From the NCBI RefSeq assembly GCF_022399565.1, contig NZ_JAJTUT010000001.1, forward strand, positions 1,105,336 to 1,169,335: a stretch of 64,000 nt of DNA, in the 5' to 3' direction. A program made the translations under genes and the position numbers. This document shows positions 26,000 to 35,931 of the stretch, piece after piece; the first letter of the stretch is position 1; each line of letters begins with the position of its first letter. Source of the stretch: Flavobacterium algicola. GTDB taxonomy: Bacteria; Bacteroidota; Bacteroidia; Flavobacteriales; Flavobacteriaceae. The notes below the pieces were generated by a model. That model made no database searches. It saw only the letters and a program-made list of their open reading frames with translations, and was not told the DNA's origin.

Positions 26000-28813
26000 C
26001 TAATTTTTCACTATAATCTTCTTTGAAGCAAGTAATACACTGCGTGCATCTAAAATTTTAATGATATAAATGCCATTAGACAGGTTATTACTGCTTACTG
26101 AGTAATGACCCGCATCGTTTGCTACTAAATTATTTGAGAACAAAACTTTACCATCCAAGCTTAATACTACAATTTTTGAAGCCTCTCTTGTTGCATTAGC
26201 ATAAAGATTAATAGTGTGAGAAACTGGATTTGGATATATCTCAAATGAATTACTCAATTGGTTACTTATTACCGATAACACTGCAGCTTTTCCATAAAAT
26301 TCAATTTCAGATATGGTCGCATAATTAGAGCTATTATTCCCTTTCCCTACTATTCTAACATAGCGAGCAACATTTGTAAAAGGGAATGTAGCATAAGTTG
26401 CAGATGAAGCAGCAGCACTTTGCACTCCCACTGCTTCTGAATAATTAATTCCATCAGTAGAAAATTGTACATCATAAAAATACCATTTTGATGAAGTACC
26501 TGTAGTTGCTAGTTTTATTGATTCTAATGTATAAGCTGCTCCCAAATCATAAGTGATGATTCCACCATCAGCATTGTCAGACCATCTCGTTGCCGCATCT
26601 TTATCCAATGAATTTATAGCATAATTGGCATTACCACTTCCCACTTGTTCAGAAGTAGCGGTTGCTGTAACAGGACTACCACTTACGCCAGTATTTATCA
26701 ACGTTGCTCCCGATGGTGCACCATCTTGAGTAATTGATAAAACTGTTGGAGCAATGGAATTCCCCGTTACTGTTAAGTTTGCCGTTCTACTTGTAGTAAG
26801 TGTGTTTTTCGTTGCTGTAACAACGATAGAGCCGTTACCAGAACCTGCTGTCGTGTTTATACTTAGCCAACTATAATTATCAACACTAGCTGTCCAAGAA
26901 ACATTTGAAGTAATAGCTGTTGTCTTACTTTCCCCGTTAGCAGCTAGAGCCGTAATAGAAGACAACGCTAACGAAGGTCCATCTTGAGTAATCGCTAAAG
27001 TAACTGGATCAACTCCAAGACCAACTACCGTCAATAAACCAGTCCTAGAAGAACCTGTGTTATTGGCTTCAGAAGTAATTACAATTGTTCCATTACCTGT
27101 TCCTGACGTAGTACTAATACTTAACCAACTTGAATTGTCTACAGTTGCGGTCCAAGATAAATTGCTAGTAACAACCGTTGATTTTGCTTCGCCTCCTATA
27201 ATAAACCCTGTGATAGGTGATAAAGCAAGAGGTACATTTTCATAAGCCAATGGCCCTACTGTTGTAGCAGTCATAGGTAAATAACGTACTGATTCTAAGC
27301 TATACTGATCGGCTCCAGGATTACTAATAGACGGTCTTGATTGCCCCTCGATATCTTCATTATTTATTGTCCCTGACTCATTAGTATATAATGGTGTGGT
27401 ATCACTAGATTTCCAAGTATTCGTAGCACTATTAAAAACCAAGTTAGGATTTTCAACAACTACTTGACTTGCATTTGCAAGAGTCGTACTAGTTGCTCCG
27501 CTAATAAGGGTTGCAGTACCAGTGGGGAACATCAGATTATTTTTCCAAGTCACATCAGATCCTTGATCTTTATCATCAACAACTCTAACCAAACTATTTC
27601 TATCACTAGTAATTAAATTATTAGCGATTGTAACTTCTTTCATTTTTTGACCATAAGCTCCATTATTCGAAAACCCTAATTCAATTCCTTGATCATTATT
27701 AACTAATGTATTGTAAGCAACTAAAAGACGTTCTATTCTGTAATGCTTAGTTAAATCTTGTGTTGTTGAAGTAGTATTCCAAATTGCATCTCCTTGCGTT
27801 AAAGTAATTGGCGCATCCCATTTGGTACCATTCAAACCTTCAAAATAATTATTGATAATCACATGGTCTGTCCCGTACACGCGCATTCCTCCCGTGTACA
27901 ATTTTGTAGTACCATCTGGCGCTGTTCCAATAGGTCGTCCGTTCCCAAAAAAATAATTCCCTTCAGCTCTATTTCGGTTTCCGTGTCTAAAAGAAAGAGT
28001 ACCATAATTCCCTCTAAAAGTATTGTGTCTAATGATGTTATCGCACGACTTAACAGATAGCACTTCTGGATCTCCATCACAGTTTTCGAATAAATTATAT
28101 TCGACTGTTGTAAAACCACTGGAATTTGACATACTACTCCAACCCACACGCACAGACTCTTGCTCGTTGGTAGCTCTTGGTGAATTGTCTTTAAAGTAGT
28201 TATGATCAATCACATCATATTGGGACTGTACTTTTGCATCGGTTCCATCAATAGTAATGTAATGGCCCGGTAAATTTTTGTCTTTAAAAATGTTATGATC
28301 AATGCGATTGTGATGACTAAGAAATTGATAAGGTACTGTAGTGTCATCATAAACTCCACCGATATAGACCCATTTCACAGATGATATACCATCTGATATA
28401 GTTAACTTAAAAATATTACGCGTTACCCTAATGTTGTTACTACCTTCAAACTTTACAATGGTACTTTTACCAGTACAATTAAAATTAAATCCTTCCAAAA
28501 TTATGTTGGATGATTTTTTGAAAGCAAAATAAGAATCTCCTGTAAATGTTACTCCACCAGTAGTTTGAGGTTTAATTATTATAGGCTTATCAGAAGATGC
28601 ATTTAATAAAGTTGTCGTCACTTTAAAACTTGCATAACTTCCGTCTTTGATATAAAATGTTCCTCCCGTTGCCGCCGCTGCATGTAATGCTGTCTGTAAA
28701 GAAGAAGATGAGCTATAAAGCGTTTGAGCTGTAAGAGCATTGATAAATAGGAGACAAAATAATAGCCAAAATTTAGGCATCACTTTACCTGTACTAAAAG
28801 TAATTTTTTTCAT
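26000..28813 (-). CDS. PL6 family alginate lyase, multidomain, T9SS-exported
   Basis: Cleaves alginate by beta-elimination outside the cell. Start at 28813 (937 residues) because the signal peptide begins there. Order: signal peptide (1-29, ending NALTAQ), PL6/chondroitinase-B right-handed beta-helix (about 30-520), two BACON domains (about 528-612 and 613-698), an F5/8-type C (discoidin, CBM32-like) domain (about 705-843), and a T9SS sorting domain (about 855-937). Catalytic residues are read as Lys255 in VLSVKSCDN and Arg276 in LSFRHGN; their spacing of 21 equals Lys250/Arg271 of chondroitinase B. BACON and discoidin domains are likely glycan-binding or spacer modules. Its promoter carries the regulon operator at 28853-28883. 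Preference for M or G blocks cannot be read. Confidence 0.9.
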   Translation of the reverse strand: MKKITFSTGKVMPKFWLLFCLLFINALTAQTLYSSSSSLQTALHAAAATGGTFYIKDGSYASFKVTTTLLNASSDKPIIIKPQTTGGVTFTGDSYFAFKKSSNIILEGFNFNCTGKSTIVKFEGSNNIRVTRNIFKLTISDGISSVKWVYIGGVYDDTTVPYQFLSHHNRIDHNIFKDKNLPGHYITIDGTDAKVQSQYDVIDHNYFKDNSPRATNEQESVRVGWSSMSNSSGFTTVEYNLFENCDGDPEVLSVKSCDNIIRHNTFRGNYGTLSFRHGNRNRAEGNYFFGNGRPIGTAPDGTTKLYTGGMRVYGTDHVIINNYFEGLNGTKWDAPITLTQGDAIWNTTSTTQDLTKHYRIERLLVAYNTLVNNDQGIELGFSNNGAYGQKMKEVTIANNLITSDRNSLVRVVDDKDQGSDVTWKNNLMFPTGTATLISGATSTTLANASQVVVENPNLVFNSATNTWKSSDTTPLYTNESGTINNEDIEGQSRPSISNPGADQYSLESVRYLPMTATTVGPLAYENVPLALSPITGFIIGGEAKSTVVTSNLSWTATVDNSSWLSISTTSGTGNGTIVITSEANNTGSSRTGLLTVVGLGVDPVTLAITQDGPSLALSSITALAANGESKTTAITSNVSWTASVDNYSWLSINTTAGSGNGSIVVTATKNTLTTSRTANLTVTGNSIAPTVLSITQDGAPSGATLINTGVSGSPVTATATSEQVGSGNANYAINSLDKDAATRWSDNADGGIITYDLGAAYTLESIKLATTGTSSKWYFYDVQFSTDGINYSEAVGVQSAAASSATYATFPFTNVARYVRIVGKGNNSSNYATISEIEFYGKAAVLSVISNQLSNSFEIYPNPVSHTINLYANATREASKIVVLSLDGKVLFSNNLVANDAGHYSVSSNNLSNGIYIIKILDARSVLLASKKIIVKN

Positions 28814-28852
28814 GATATTATTGGTTTGGTTAGTTAAAGAATGGAAAACCAT

Positions 28853-28883
28853 ATTGGTTTACCAATTTAAAAAACCAAATATA
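28853..28883 (-). promoter_or_regulatory. promoter-operator 2 of the alginate regulon (PL6)
   Basis: Plus strand ATTGGTTTACCAAT (28853-28866), a near-perfect palindrome, then AAAAAACCAAATATA. In gene direction the -7 box TATATTTG (28876-28883) leads straight into the operator. The PL6 ATG lies about 60 bases downstream. Confidence 0.8.
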
Positions 28884-29036
28884 AAAATAATATCGATATA
28901 ACCAACAAATTAGTAAAATAATATTAACTGACTTAAATACAGAATATTAAATCATGTATAACAATCCTATTTTCGAAAAAAATGAGCAAGCATTATAAGT
29001 TGATTATTATAGAACAGACAGATGAATATAAAAAAA

Positions 29037-29064
29037 CCCAACTTACATCGATATGTAAATTGGG
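29037..29064 (-). terminator. terminator after cupin gene
   Basis: CCCAACTTACAT (29037-29048) and ATGTAAATTGGG (29053-29064) form a 12-base stem with one mismatch, followed on the minus strand by seven Ts. Confidence 0.8.
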
Positions 29065-29105
29065 CCCTTTATTTATATACTTTTTTTAATCTAACTACGA
29101 TAAAA

Positions 29106-29933
29106 TTACTTCTTATCCTCGGTAACATTATGAGTTTTCAACCACTCTTCACCTTTACTATCGATGAAGAAATCCATCCAAACATAATACATTACCTCTT
29201 CTTTTTCTACAGAAACGGAATGCATAGATCCTAATGGAATATGAAGTAAGGAATATTGTGGGAAGTCTACTTTTGCTTCATCAGCATACACTACACAATT
29301 GTTATCTGTTAATCCTAGAAACAATTGCTCAAGCATAGGGTGCTTGTGCGCTCCAACTTTATCTGGCCCTTTTGTTTGAACGGTTCCCATGGCAATTCTA
29401 GGAATAATTTTGTTAGGCATAATGGTACGACTAATCGTATTTGGACTTTTAATAGGCTCTGTGTATGGTTTGCAATCTGTAAATTTTGCATAATACACTT
29501 TCTGAGTATTCTCTACAGGGAATTCTTTAATCTCTATTAAATCTTGAGCCGAGAGTTTACTAGTTATTTTTAAATAATGTAATGTGTCGTTTTTTGCCGT
29601 AGTGATCGTAACATTTTTCGCTACGTTGGGCAAAAGGATAGTTTCTGGAACAATTTCATAATCGGAACTTGCCGCATTTACATTTCCTTTTCCTTTAAAA
29701 AATAAGTAAATGGTCTTATAACCGTCTTGCGCTTTATCGACAATAGCTTTTTTTCCTGTAAGTGCAATGTGATTAACTGTTATTCCATTAATCTCCTTAT
29801 CCAAAACACTTTGCGAATATTGATTTTTATTTTTCTCTAAATTTGTATTTAGACTCTCGATTGGAATTTCTTGACTGAACATTGTTGTTGAAATCGATAG
29901 TAGTAAGAGGGAAGCTGTTATGGTCTTTTTCAT
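29106..29933 (-). CDS. exported cupin protein, possible KdgF-like uronate-linearising enzyme
   Basis: A 275-residue protein with a Sec signal peptide (ITASLLLLSISTTMFSQ), so periplasmic or surface. A weak first domain (about 40-150) precedes a clear cupin fold (about 160-265): GAHKHPMLEQ gives His196, His198, Glu202 and Gln203, and PLGSMHSV gives His238. This fits the general cupin metal site and also the HxH-x4-Q...H pattern I recall for KdgF, which opens unsaturated monouronates to the linear keto form. No other KdgF candidate is present in the locus. Its promoter carries the regulon operator (30041-30058). KdgF proteins are usually about 110 residues and cytoplasmic, so the export signal and extra domain are unusual. 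A sensor or binding role is the alternative. Confidence 0.7.
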   Translation of the reverse strand: MKKTITASLLLLSISTTMFSQEIPIESLNTNLEKNKNQYSQSVLDKEINGITVNHIALTGKKAIVDKAQDGYKTIYLFFKGKGNVNAASSDYEIVPETILLPNVAKNVTITTAKNDTLHYLKITSKLSAQDLIEIKEFPVENTQKVYYAKFTDCKPYTEPIKSPNTISRTIMPNKIIPRIAMGTVQTKGPDKVGAHKHPMLEQLFLGLTDNNCVVYADEAKVDFPQYSLLHIPLGSMHSVSVEKEEVMYYVWMDFFIDSKGEEWLKTHNVTEDKK

Positions 29934-30040
29934 TTGTTTGTAATTATAGTTGTTGATCGTTATGTTAATCGTAATCTGTGTTAATAGCTATTATTCACTT
30001 GACAATTATTGCATTTTAATTATTTGCAAGTAAACTTTAA

Positions 30041-30058
30041 ATTGGTTAACCAAATCTA
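30041..30058 (-). promoter_or_regulatory. promoter-operator 3 of the alginate regulon (cupin gene)
   Basis: Plus strand ATTGGTTAACCAAATCTA contains the perfect palindrome TTGGTTAACCAA (30042-30053). In gene direction TAGATTTG (30051-30058) fits TAnnTTTG and overlaps the palindrome. This copy has only one operator half-pair, unlike the tandem copies at other promoters. Confidence 0.75.
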
Positions 30059-30188
30059 GTTAAATTAAACTAGATAAAAAAGCTAGCTGTTATTTTCGAA
30101 ATAAATTATTCCTCTATAAATACTCACCGAACTGAAACGTTTAGTATTTCATCCGTTAATAATTTACATCACTTTCTAAAATAAAAAA

Positions 30189-30222
30189 AAATATACCGTA
30201 CAATTACATTGACGGTATATTT
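30189..30222 (-). terminator. terminator after susC-susD pair 1
   Basis: AAATATACCGT (30189-30199) pairs perfectly with ACGGTATATTT (30212-30222); on the minus strand it runs into nine Ts. Confidence 0.85.
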
Positions 30223-30396
30223 AAAAAAATCTAAATCTAACTAACTTATTTTGTGAGAATATAATCGTGCTATCCTATCGTACTGATAATAAATAGCATT
30301 ATTTATTAGCTTTAAATAGTTTATCTCGAGCCCACTATTAGCAGGCTCGAAAAGAAACTATATTCTTTTTATATGACATTTTGTTTTCGAAAAAAC

Positions 30397-31926
30397 TTAT
30401 AATGCTAAATTTGGATTTCTTAAAACTTCTTCTGCAGGTATTGCAATCAAATAATTTGCATCTGTAAAACTTTTATTACCTTCTAATCCTGAAGCACCAA
30501 ATACTGTTGGACCTAATTTTCTTCTTACTATATCGTACCATCTTTTTTGTTCGAAAGCAAGTTCTATTCTACGTTCTTCTAATACAGCATCTCTAAAAGT
30601 TGCCTGAGTTGATCCTATAGCATCGATAGGAAATAAACTAGGAACATTACCATTGGTAACACCTCCGGATCTTGCTCTAGCTCTAACAAGATTCAAATAA
30701 CCTTCCGCTTCAGCTATACTACCACCTGGAATTTCGTTAACAGCTTCTGCAGCAATAAGTAAAACTTCAGCGTAGCGCATCATGATGTAATTTTGACTAG
30801 ATGCTCTACCTTCTGCTCCTGGAGTATCTCCTCTAAGACGGGTATATTTTGCAATATAGGGTTGGTTTTGATTTCTGCTATCTGCAGCTTTAAAACCAGT
30901 ATATGGAGTAACTGGTCCATCAACAGCGCCAAACTTCGCAGTAGCATTAAAACTAACTTGTCTTCTATAATCTAATGCATTATAGGATAAGTACGTCTTC
31001 AAAGAAGGAACCATAACAGCCCAACCTTCTTGACCTACACCAAATTGATTGTCTTTTCTAATACCCGTAAGAGGTACTAAATAATCTGTACTGTAGTTTC
31101 CAATTGAACTATCTCCAATATAATCAATTAAGAAAATTGGCTCTAGAGAACTACCCGATTTATCTGCATCAAACAAATCTTGATAATCTGCTTCAAGTTC
31201 AATATTATAAATTCCTTTTTTAGAAATAAAATCAGTTGCTTCTGTGTAAGCATTTGGATAATCGCCCATTGTTAAGTATACTGAAGCAAGGTAAGCACTT
31301 GCCGCTGACTTAGCTGGTAATGCTCTAGTAGCTTGTGTGTTTGGCAACCATTCTTTAGCAAATTGTAAATCAGCAATAATGTTTGCATAAACATCAGCAA
31401 CCGGAGTTTTTGTCACATTACTTGCTTCTGCTACATCTGATACTGGTTTATCGAAATACGGAATTGCTCCAAACTGCTGTACCAAATGAAAATAAGTAAA
31501 TGCTCTTGCAAAATAAGCTTGCGCTATCAAAGGATTTTTGACAGATGCCTCTGCAGTTACCAATTCAGCTCCAGCAATAGCTTGATTTGCAGCAGCAATA
31601 ATTTGGTACATTATTTTCCAACTTTGTAACGTTTGTCCGTTATTGGCCAGATCCGTTAAATCATTATGATTCCTTCTATCTACAGAGGTGTTTGGATCAG
31701 AAATTTCGACAATATCACTACGTAACATCAGCGTCATTGCTGTCTCTCTCCCCATAAAATATCTGTTAGCCATATAGCTGTAGGCACCTTTTACAGCGAT
31801 CTCTACTTTATCCATGGATGTAAAATAACTTTCTGGAGCTAGTATTCCAACAGGTTTTTCTTCTAAATCAGAACATCCAATCATTGACAAACCGATCAAT
31901 GCGAATATGTATTTATATCTTTTCAT
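30397..31926 (-). CDS. SusD/RagB-family nutrient-binding lipoprotein (pair 1)
   Basis: A 509-residue surface lipoprotein that caps its SusC partner and binds oligosaccharide, here presumably alginate oligomers. The lipobox ends GLSMIGC (Cys18). The helical TPR-type region follows (QSWKIMYQIIAAANQAI, NPLIAQAYFARAFTYFHLV), then the variable binding region, and the C-terminal RagB signature (YIMMRYAEVLLIAAEAVNEI; AVLEERRIELAFEQKRWYDIVR). It is 13 bases downstream of its susC gene and ends in a terminator, so the pair is one transcript under promoter-operator 4. Substrate is inferred from the locus. Confidence 0.93.
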   Translation of the reverse strand: MKRYKYIFALIGLSMIGCSDLEEKPVGILAPESYFTSMDKVEIAVKGAYSYMANRYFMGRETAMTLMLRSDIVEISDPNTSVDRRNHNDLTDLANNGQTLQSWKIMYQIIAAANQAIAGAELVTAEASVKNPLIAQAYFARAFTYFHLVQQFGAIPYFDKPVSDVAEASNVTKTPVADVYANIIADLQFAKEWLPNTQATRALPAKSAASAYLASVYLTMGDYPNAYTEATDFISKKGIYNIELEADYQDLFDADKSGSSLEPIFLIDYIGDSSIGNYSTDYLVPLTGIRKDNQFGVGQEGWAVMVPSLKTYLSYNALDYRRQVSFNATAKFGAVDGPVTPYTGFKAADSRNQNQPYIAKYTRLRGDTPGAEGRASSQNYIMMRYAEVLLIAAEAVNEIPGGSIAEAEGYLNLVRARARSGGVTNGNVPSLFPIDAIGSTQATFRDAVLEERRIELAFEQKRWYDIVRRKLGPTVFGASGLEGNKSFTDANYLIAIPAEEVLRNPNLAL

Positions 31927-31939
31927 AATCTCTTTTTTT

Positions 31940-34900
31940 TTAAAATTTTAAATTAAGGCTAAAGTTTACTGATCTAATTGTTGGGTAATTACCAAAATCA
32001 AATCCACTTGTTGTATTACCTGCTGAGCTGCTTCCAGCACTATCGGCAAAATAACTTACTTCAGGATCCAAACCAGAGTACTTGGTTAATGTCAAAAGGT
32101 TTTGAGCACTAACAGTTAATCTAATTTTATCCATACCTAACTTATCTGTAAACGTTGATGGGAAATTATAACCTAAAGCAATATTCTTTAGTCTTATGTA
32201 ACTACCATCTTCAATAAAACGAGATGATAAATCTCTTCTATTAGCAATACTTGGCGTATTGGTATCTGTATTTGTTGGAGTCCATGCATTTAAAACTTCT
32301 TTTGTAGCATTTGAATCACCATTATACAACTGTACATTAGTTAAGTTGAAAATTTCACCACCTTGAGAACCTTGAAAAAAGATATTTAAATCGAAATTTT
32401 TGTAACTGAAATTATTTGTAATACCAAAAGTATAATCAGGGTTAGGGTTTCCTATGATTTTTCTATCATCTGTAGTAATAACTCCACTCCCATCCAAATC
32501 ATTATACAATGGATCTCCTGCAACAGCTCCTGCCAATGTAGCTGTACCTTCTGGTAAAGCTCCACCTTGCCACACACCTTTTGATTCAAATCCGTAAAAT
32601 ACACCTGCAGCTTCACCTTCTCTTAAAATATGAGTATCGGCTCTACTAAAGTAACTTGGAGATGCATCAAGATAAATGTCTTGACCATTCAATAAAGTTT
32701 TTATTTTATTCTTGTTAGTCGCCCAATTGAAATCTGTTGTCCAGCTAAAGTTTTCATTAGTTATGTTTCTAGTATTCAAAGAAACTTCAAAACCTTTATT
32801 ATTTATTTCACCAACATTCTTTAAACTTGCAGATGTCAAAAACCCTAAATAAAGTGGTTGACTTGAATCTGCAATAATCAAATCTTTGGTGTTAATGTTA
32901 TAATAGTCTAATGAAAGTGACACTTTGCTATTGAACAATCCTAAATCTACACCAATGTTAGTTTGATATGAAGTTTCCCATTTTAAATTTTCATTTGCTG
33001 CTTGATCTGGCACAACCGCACTTACAATGCTTCCACCATACAAACCATTAATATTATCAAAACGTGCTAAAGATTGGTAAGCACTAATTGCTTGATTACC
33101 CGTTAAACCGTAACTAGCTCTAATTTTTAAGTTTGAAACAGTCTCACTATCTTTTAGGAAATCTTCATTTGAAATTTTCCATCCAATTGCTCCAGATGGG
33201 AAGATTGCATATTTCTCATTTTTTGCAAAATTAGACGAACCATCTCTTCTTATTGTAGCTGTCAATAAATATTTATCATCGTAATCATAGTTCAATCTTC
33301 CAAATTGAGACTGAATTTCTTGCTCTACTAGAGATGAAGTCGGAATCAAAGCAGTATTACTACCAGATAAATTGTAGAATGAAAAATCATCATCAATAAA
33401 ATCTTGGGCACCAGCTGTAAATCTAAAAGTTGTATTCTTTTGATAAGAGTATCCTGCTAGAACAGTTAAATCTCCTTTACCCAATGTTTTCTTGTACGTC
33501 AAGTAGTTTTCACTCAAAACTGTAGTACCACGTTTGTTACTAATAATCGCAGTTCCACCTCTACCTCCGTCATTGGCAATCAATGTAGAAGGAACATAAG
33601 AACCATTAGTTTCATTTACTGTACTATAACCAAAAGTAGTTTTAAAGGTTAAATTTTCAATAATATCATAATTCGCGTATAGATTAGCTCTATAATTATC
33701 TGTTTTAGTTTCATTTACCCTTTGAGTTGCTACAGCATATGGATTATCTACATTTTCACCAATTGAGTTGGTTGTAAAATCTCCATTCTCATCATAAATC
33801 CCTCTATCTGGTGTAAATCTAAACATCAATGAAATCACATCATCACCACCACCATTTGCAGAATCTCCAGTTGATTGCGTCGCAATACCATTTTTAGAAC
33901 CAATACTTCCAAAAAGATTCATTCCTAATTTTAATTTGTCAGTTACCTGTGCATCGATATTAGAAAGAAAAGTTATTTTTTCGAAATCAGAATTAATAAC
34001 GATACCATCTTGCTTGAAGTAATTTGCAGAAGCATAGAAATTTATCTTATCACTACCTCCCGAAAATGAGAACTGGTGATTTGTAGTACTACCACTTCTA
34101 TATAAAAGATCTTGCCAATCTGTATCTGCAGGTCCTTGAACATATCCAGGGTTAAAAGTTTGCTGATAAGCAGCAAATTCATCAGCATTAAGTAAATCTA
34201 ATCTGTTTGCTGTATTTGATACTGAATAATTTGAATTCACTTCAATAGACAGTTTCCCACTTCTACCTTTTTTTGTTGTTACCATAACAACTCCATTAGA
34301 ACCTCTTGAACCATAAATCGCAGTTGCCGAAGCATCTTTTAATACTTCAATAGATTCAATATCATTTGCTTGTGGCATAGAAGCTCCAACAAAACCATCA
34401 ACAACAATAAGCGGATCACTACTTGCATTAATAGAAGTATTACCTCTAATTTTTATACTAATCGGCGCACCAGGTTCACCACCATTATTTGATTGTACCA
34501 CCACACCAGCAGCACGACCTTGTAGTGCTTGTGTAGCATCTAAAACCGGAAAAGCATTTATTTCTTCTGATTTAATAGAAGAAACTGCTCCTGTAATATC
34601 ACTCTTTCTTCGAGAACCATATCCTACTACTACAACTTCATCAAGCTGACTATTATTTTCGATCAAAACTACATTAAGCGTTTTTTGATTGGTGATTGTA
34701 ATAGACTGCATTTTATAACCTATATATGAAAACTGAAGAACATCTCCTTTTTTAACATCAACTTGAAATTTACCATCCAAGTCCGTTGCAGCACCTTTTG
34801 TAGTATTTGCAATAATTACATTTGCACCAGGAATAGGCATTTTATCTCCATCTGATATGGTACCAGATAATCGATATCCACCTTGTGCATACAATGATAT

Positions 34901-34948
34901 ATTGAATATCATTATTAACACGAATGTTATTTTATTTTTTAAATTCAT
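31940..34948 (-). CDS. SusC/RagA-family TonB-linked outer-membrane transporter (pair 1)
   Basis: A 1,002-residue TonB-dependent transporter predicted to import alginate oligosaccharides with the SusD of the same pair. Order: signal peptide (ending ISLYAQ), carboxypeptidase-regulatory-like domain (about 25-95; GYRLSGTISDGDKMPIPGAN), TonB-box-like DEVVVVGYG near residue 105, plug domain (IESIEVLKDASATAIYGSRG), and a C-terminal beta-barrel ending in FSLNLKF. I use ATG 34948; the in-frame TTG at 34954 is less likely. The N-terminal 110 residues are nearly the same as in the second SusC, while the barrels differ. Confidence 0.94.
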   Translation of the reverse strand: MNLKNKITFVLIMIFNISLYAQGGYRLSGTISDGDKMPIPGANVIIANTTKGAATDLDGKFQVDVKKGDVLQFSYIGYKMQSITITNQKTLNVVLIENNSQLDEVVVVGYGSRRKSDITGAVSSIKSEEINAFPVLDATQALQGRAAGVVVQSNNGGEPGAPISIKIRGNTSINASSDPLIVVDGFVGASMPQANDIESIEVLKDASATAIYGSRGSNGVVMVTTKKGRSGKLSIEVNSNYSVSNTANRLDLLNADEFAAYQQTFNPGYVQGPADTDWQDLLYRSGSTTNHQFSFSGGSDKINFYASANYFKQDGIVINSDFEKITFLSNIDAQVTDKLKLGMNLFGSIGSKNGIATQSTGDSANGGGDDVISLMFRFTPDRGIYDENGDFTTNSIGENVDNPYAVATQRVNETKTDNYRANLYANYDIIENLTFKTTFGYSTVNETNGSYVPSTLIANDGGRGGTAIISNKRGTTVLSENYLTYKKTLGKGDLTVLAGYSYQKNTTFRFTAGAQDFIDDDFSFYNLSGSNTALIPTSSLVEQEIQSQFGRLNYDYDDKYLLTATIRRDGSSNFAKNEKYAIFPSGAIGWKISNEDFLKDSETVSNLKIRASYGLTGNQAISAYQSLARFDNINGLYGGSIVSAVVPDQAANENLKWETSYQTNIGVDLGLFNSKVSLSLDYYNINTKDLIIADSSQPLYLGFLTSASLKNVGEINNKGFEVSLNTRNITNENFSWTTDFNWATNKNKIKTLLNGQDIYLDASPSYFSRADTHILREGEAAGVFYGFESKGVWQGGALPEGTATLAGAVAGDPLYNDLDGSGVITTDDRKIIGNPNPDYTFGITNNFSYKNFDLNIFFQGSQGGEIFNLTNVQLYNGDSNATKEVLNAWTPTNTDTNTPSIANRRDLSSRFIEDGSYIRLKNIALGYNFPSTFTDKLGMDKIRLTVSAQNLLTLTKYSGLDPEVSYFADSAGSSSAGNTTSGFDFGNYPTIRSVNFSLNLKF

Positions 34949-35083
34949 TTTCAATTTATTTATTATTAATATTAGTTAGTTTAAGAATTAAGTAAGATTG
35001 AAGATTAAGTTTTGCATTTCATATTAGAATAATTTTGACGGTTATTAATGTGAATTTTGATGATTAATAAAACGGAATAACCA

Positions 35084-35115
35084 ATTTGATTAACCAATCT
35101 GGTTATCCAAATATA
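35084..35115 (-). promoter_or_regulatory. promoter-operator 4 of the alginate regulon (susC-susD pair 1)
   Basis: Plus strand ATTTGATTAACCAAT (35084-35098) followed without gap by CTGGTTATCCAAATATA (35099-35115): two tandem operator sites. In gene direction the -7 box TATATTTG (35108-35115) opens the array. Leader to the susC ATG is about 155 bases. Confidence 0.8.
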
Positions 35116-35931
35116 AGTCATATTATTATGTTAAAAAAAGATTTTTGCATAATAATCAAAAAAACTACTTGAAAAAGGCGGATTGTAAAAATTTAATCAA
35201 TTAAAATTACACAATTAGCAAAAAAAATTGAAATAAACAAAATCTTAGAATTTAGCATGATGTAGAAAGTTGAAGGGTAAAAATATAGCCGTCAAAAACA
35301 ATCGATAGCTAAAGAGAAAATTGTAAAATATATAGAGCGAAATTGGGAAAGAAAAATAATGGGCTATATTGATCAACTTTTCAAATTAAGGAGAAATGAA
35401 ATAGCCATTTAAATAATCATAAATTCAAACAACTTACTAGTAACAAGAGATTTAGAAGTCTTTTAAACGAAAAGATTATTGTTAAAAAATAAAGTGTATA
35501 CAATACGTTTTATATGTAACTAATTGAAATTTAAGCTTATAATTTCCCGAAGTGAAAAATTTAATTTTCAAGCGTTAACAATTATAATTAATCTGCATTT
35601 TATCCACATAGATTTTACAAATAAAATAGTAACCTTTATAGAATATGACGTTATAAATTGCCCCTAAAAAGATTGTATAATTTCTATTTCTATAAATTAA
35701 TTAATTTTATAACAATATTACGTAATTTCTTATAAGCGATGTAATTTTATATTAAATCTCAACTCGTTATAGGTAATAAAGTTTCATGATTTTAGCTGAA
35801 ATATCAGCATAAAACGTTTCCTTATAAAACTTATTTCTTTAATAATTAATCGAAAAAATATAGATTTTTAAAAAAACTTTTAAATTCAAAACTGAATAAT
35901 TAAATTACAATTTTGAAAATAAACAAAAAAA

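Larger units (their letters stand above)
29934..30396. other. intergenic region between susD and the cupin gene
   Basis: 463 bases without a gene. It holds promoter-operator 3 (30041-30058), the terminator of the susC-susD pair (30189-30222), and a short hairpin TCGAGCC...GGCTCGA (30326-30350) just beyond susD. A second inverted repeat CTAGTT...AACTAG (30056-30073) overlaps the cupin promoter. Nothing coding is seen. Confidence 0.6.

Noticed and set aside
27859..28209. A second minus-strand open frame inside the PL6 gene.
   Set aside because: It overlaps the catalytic helix in another frame and shows no protein-like pattern.
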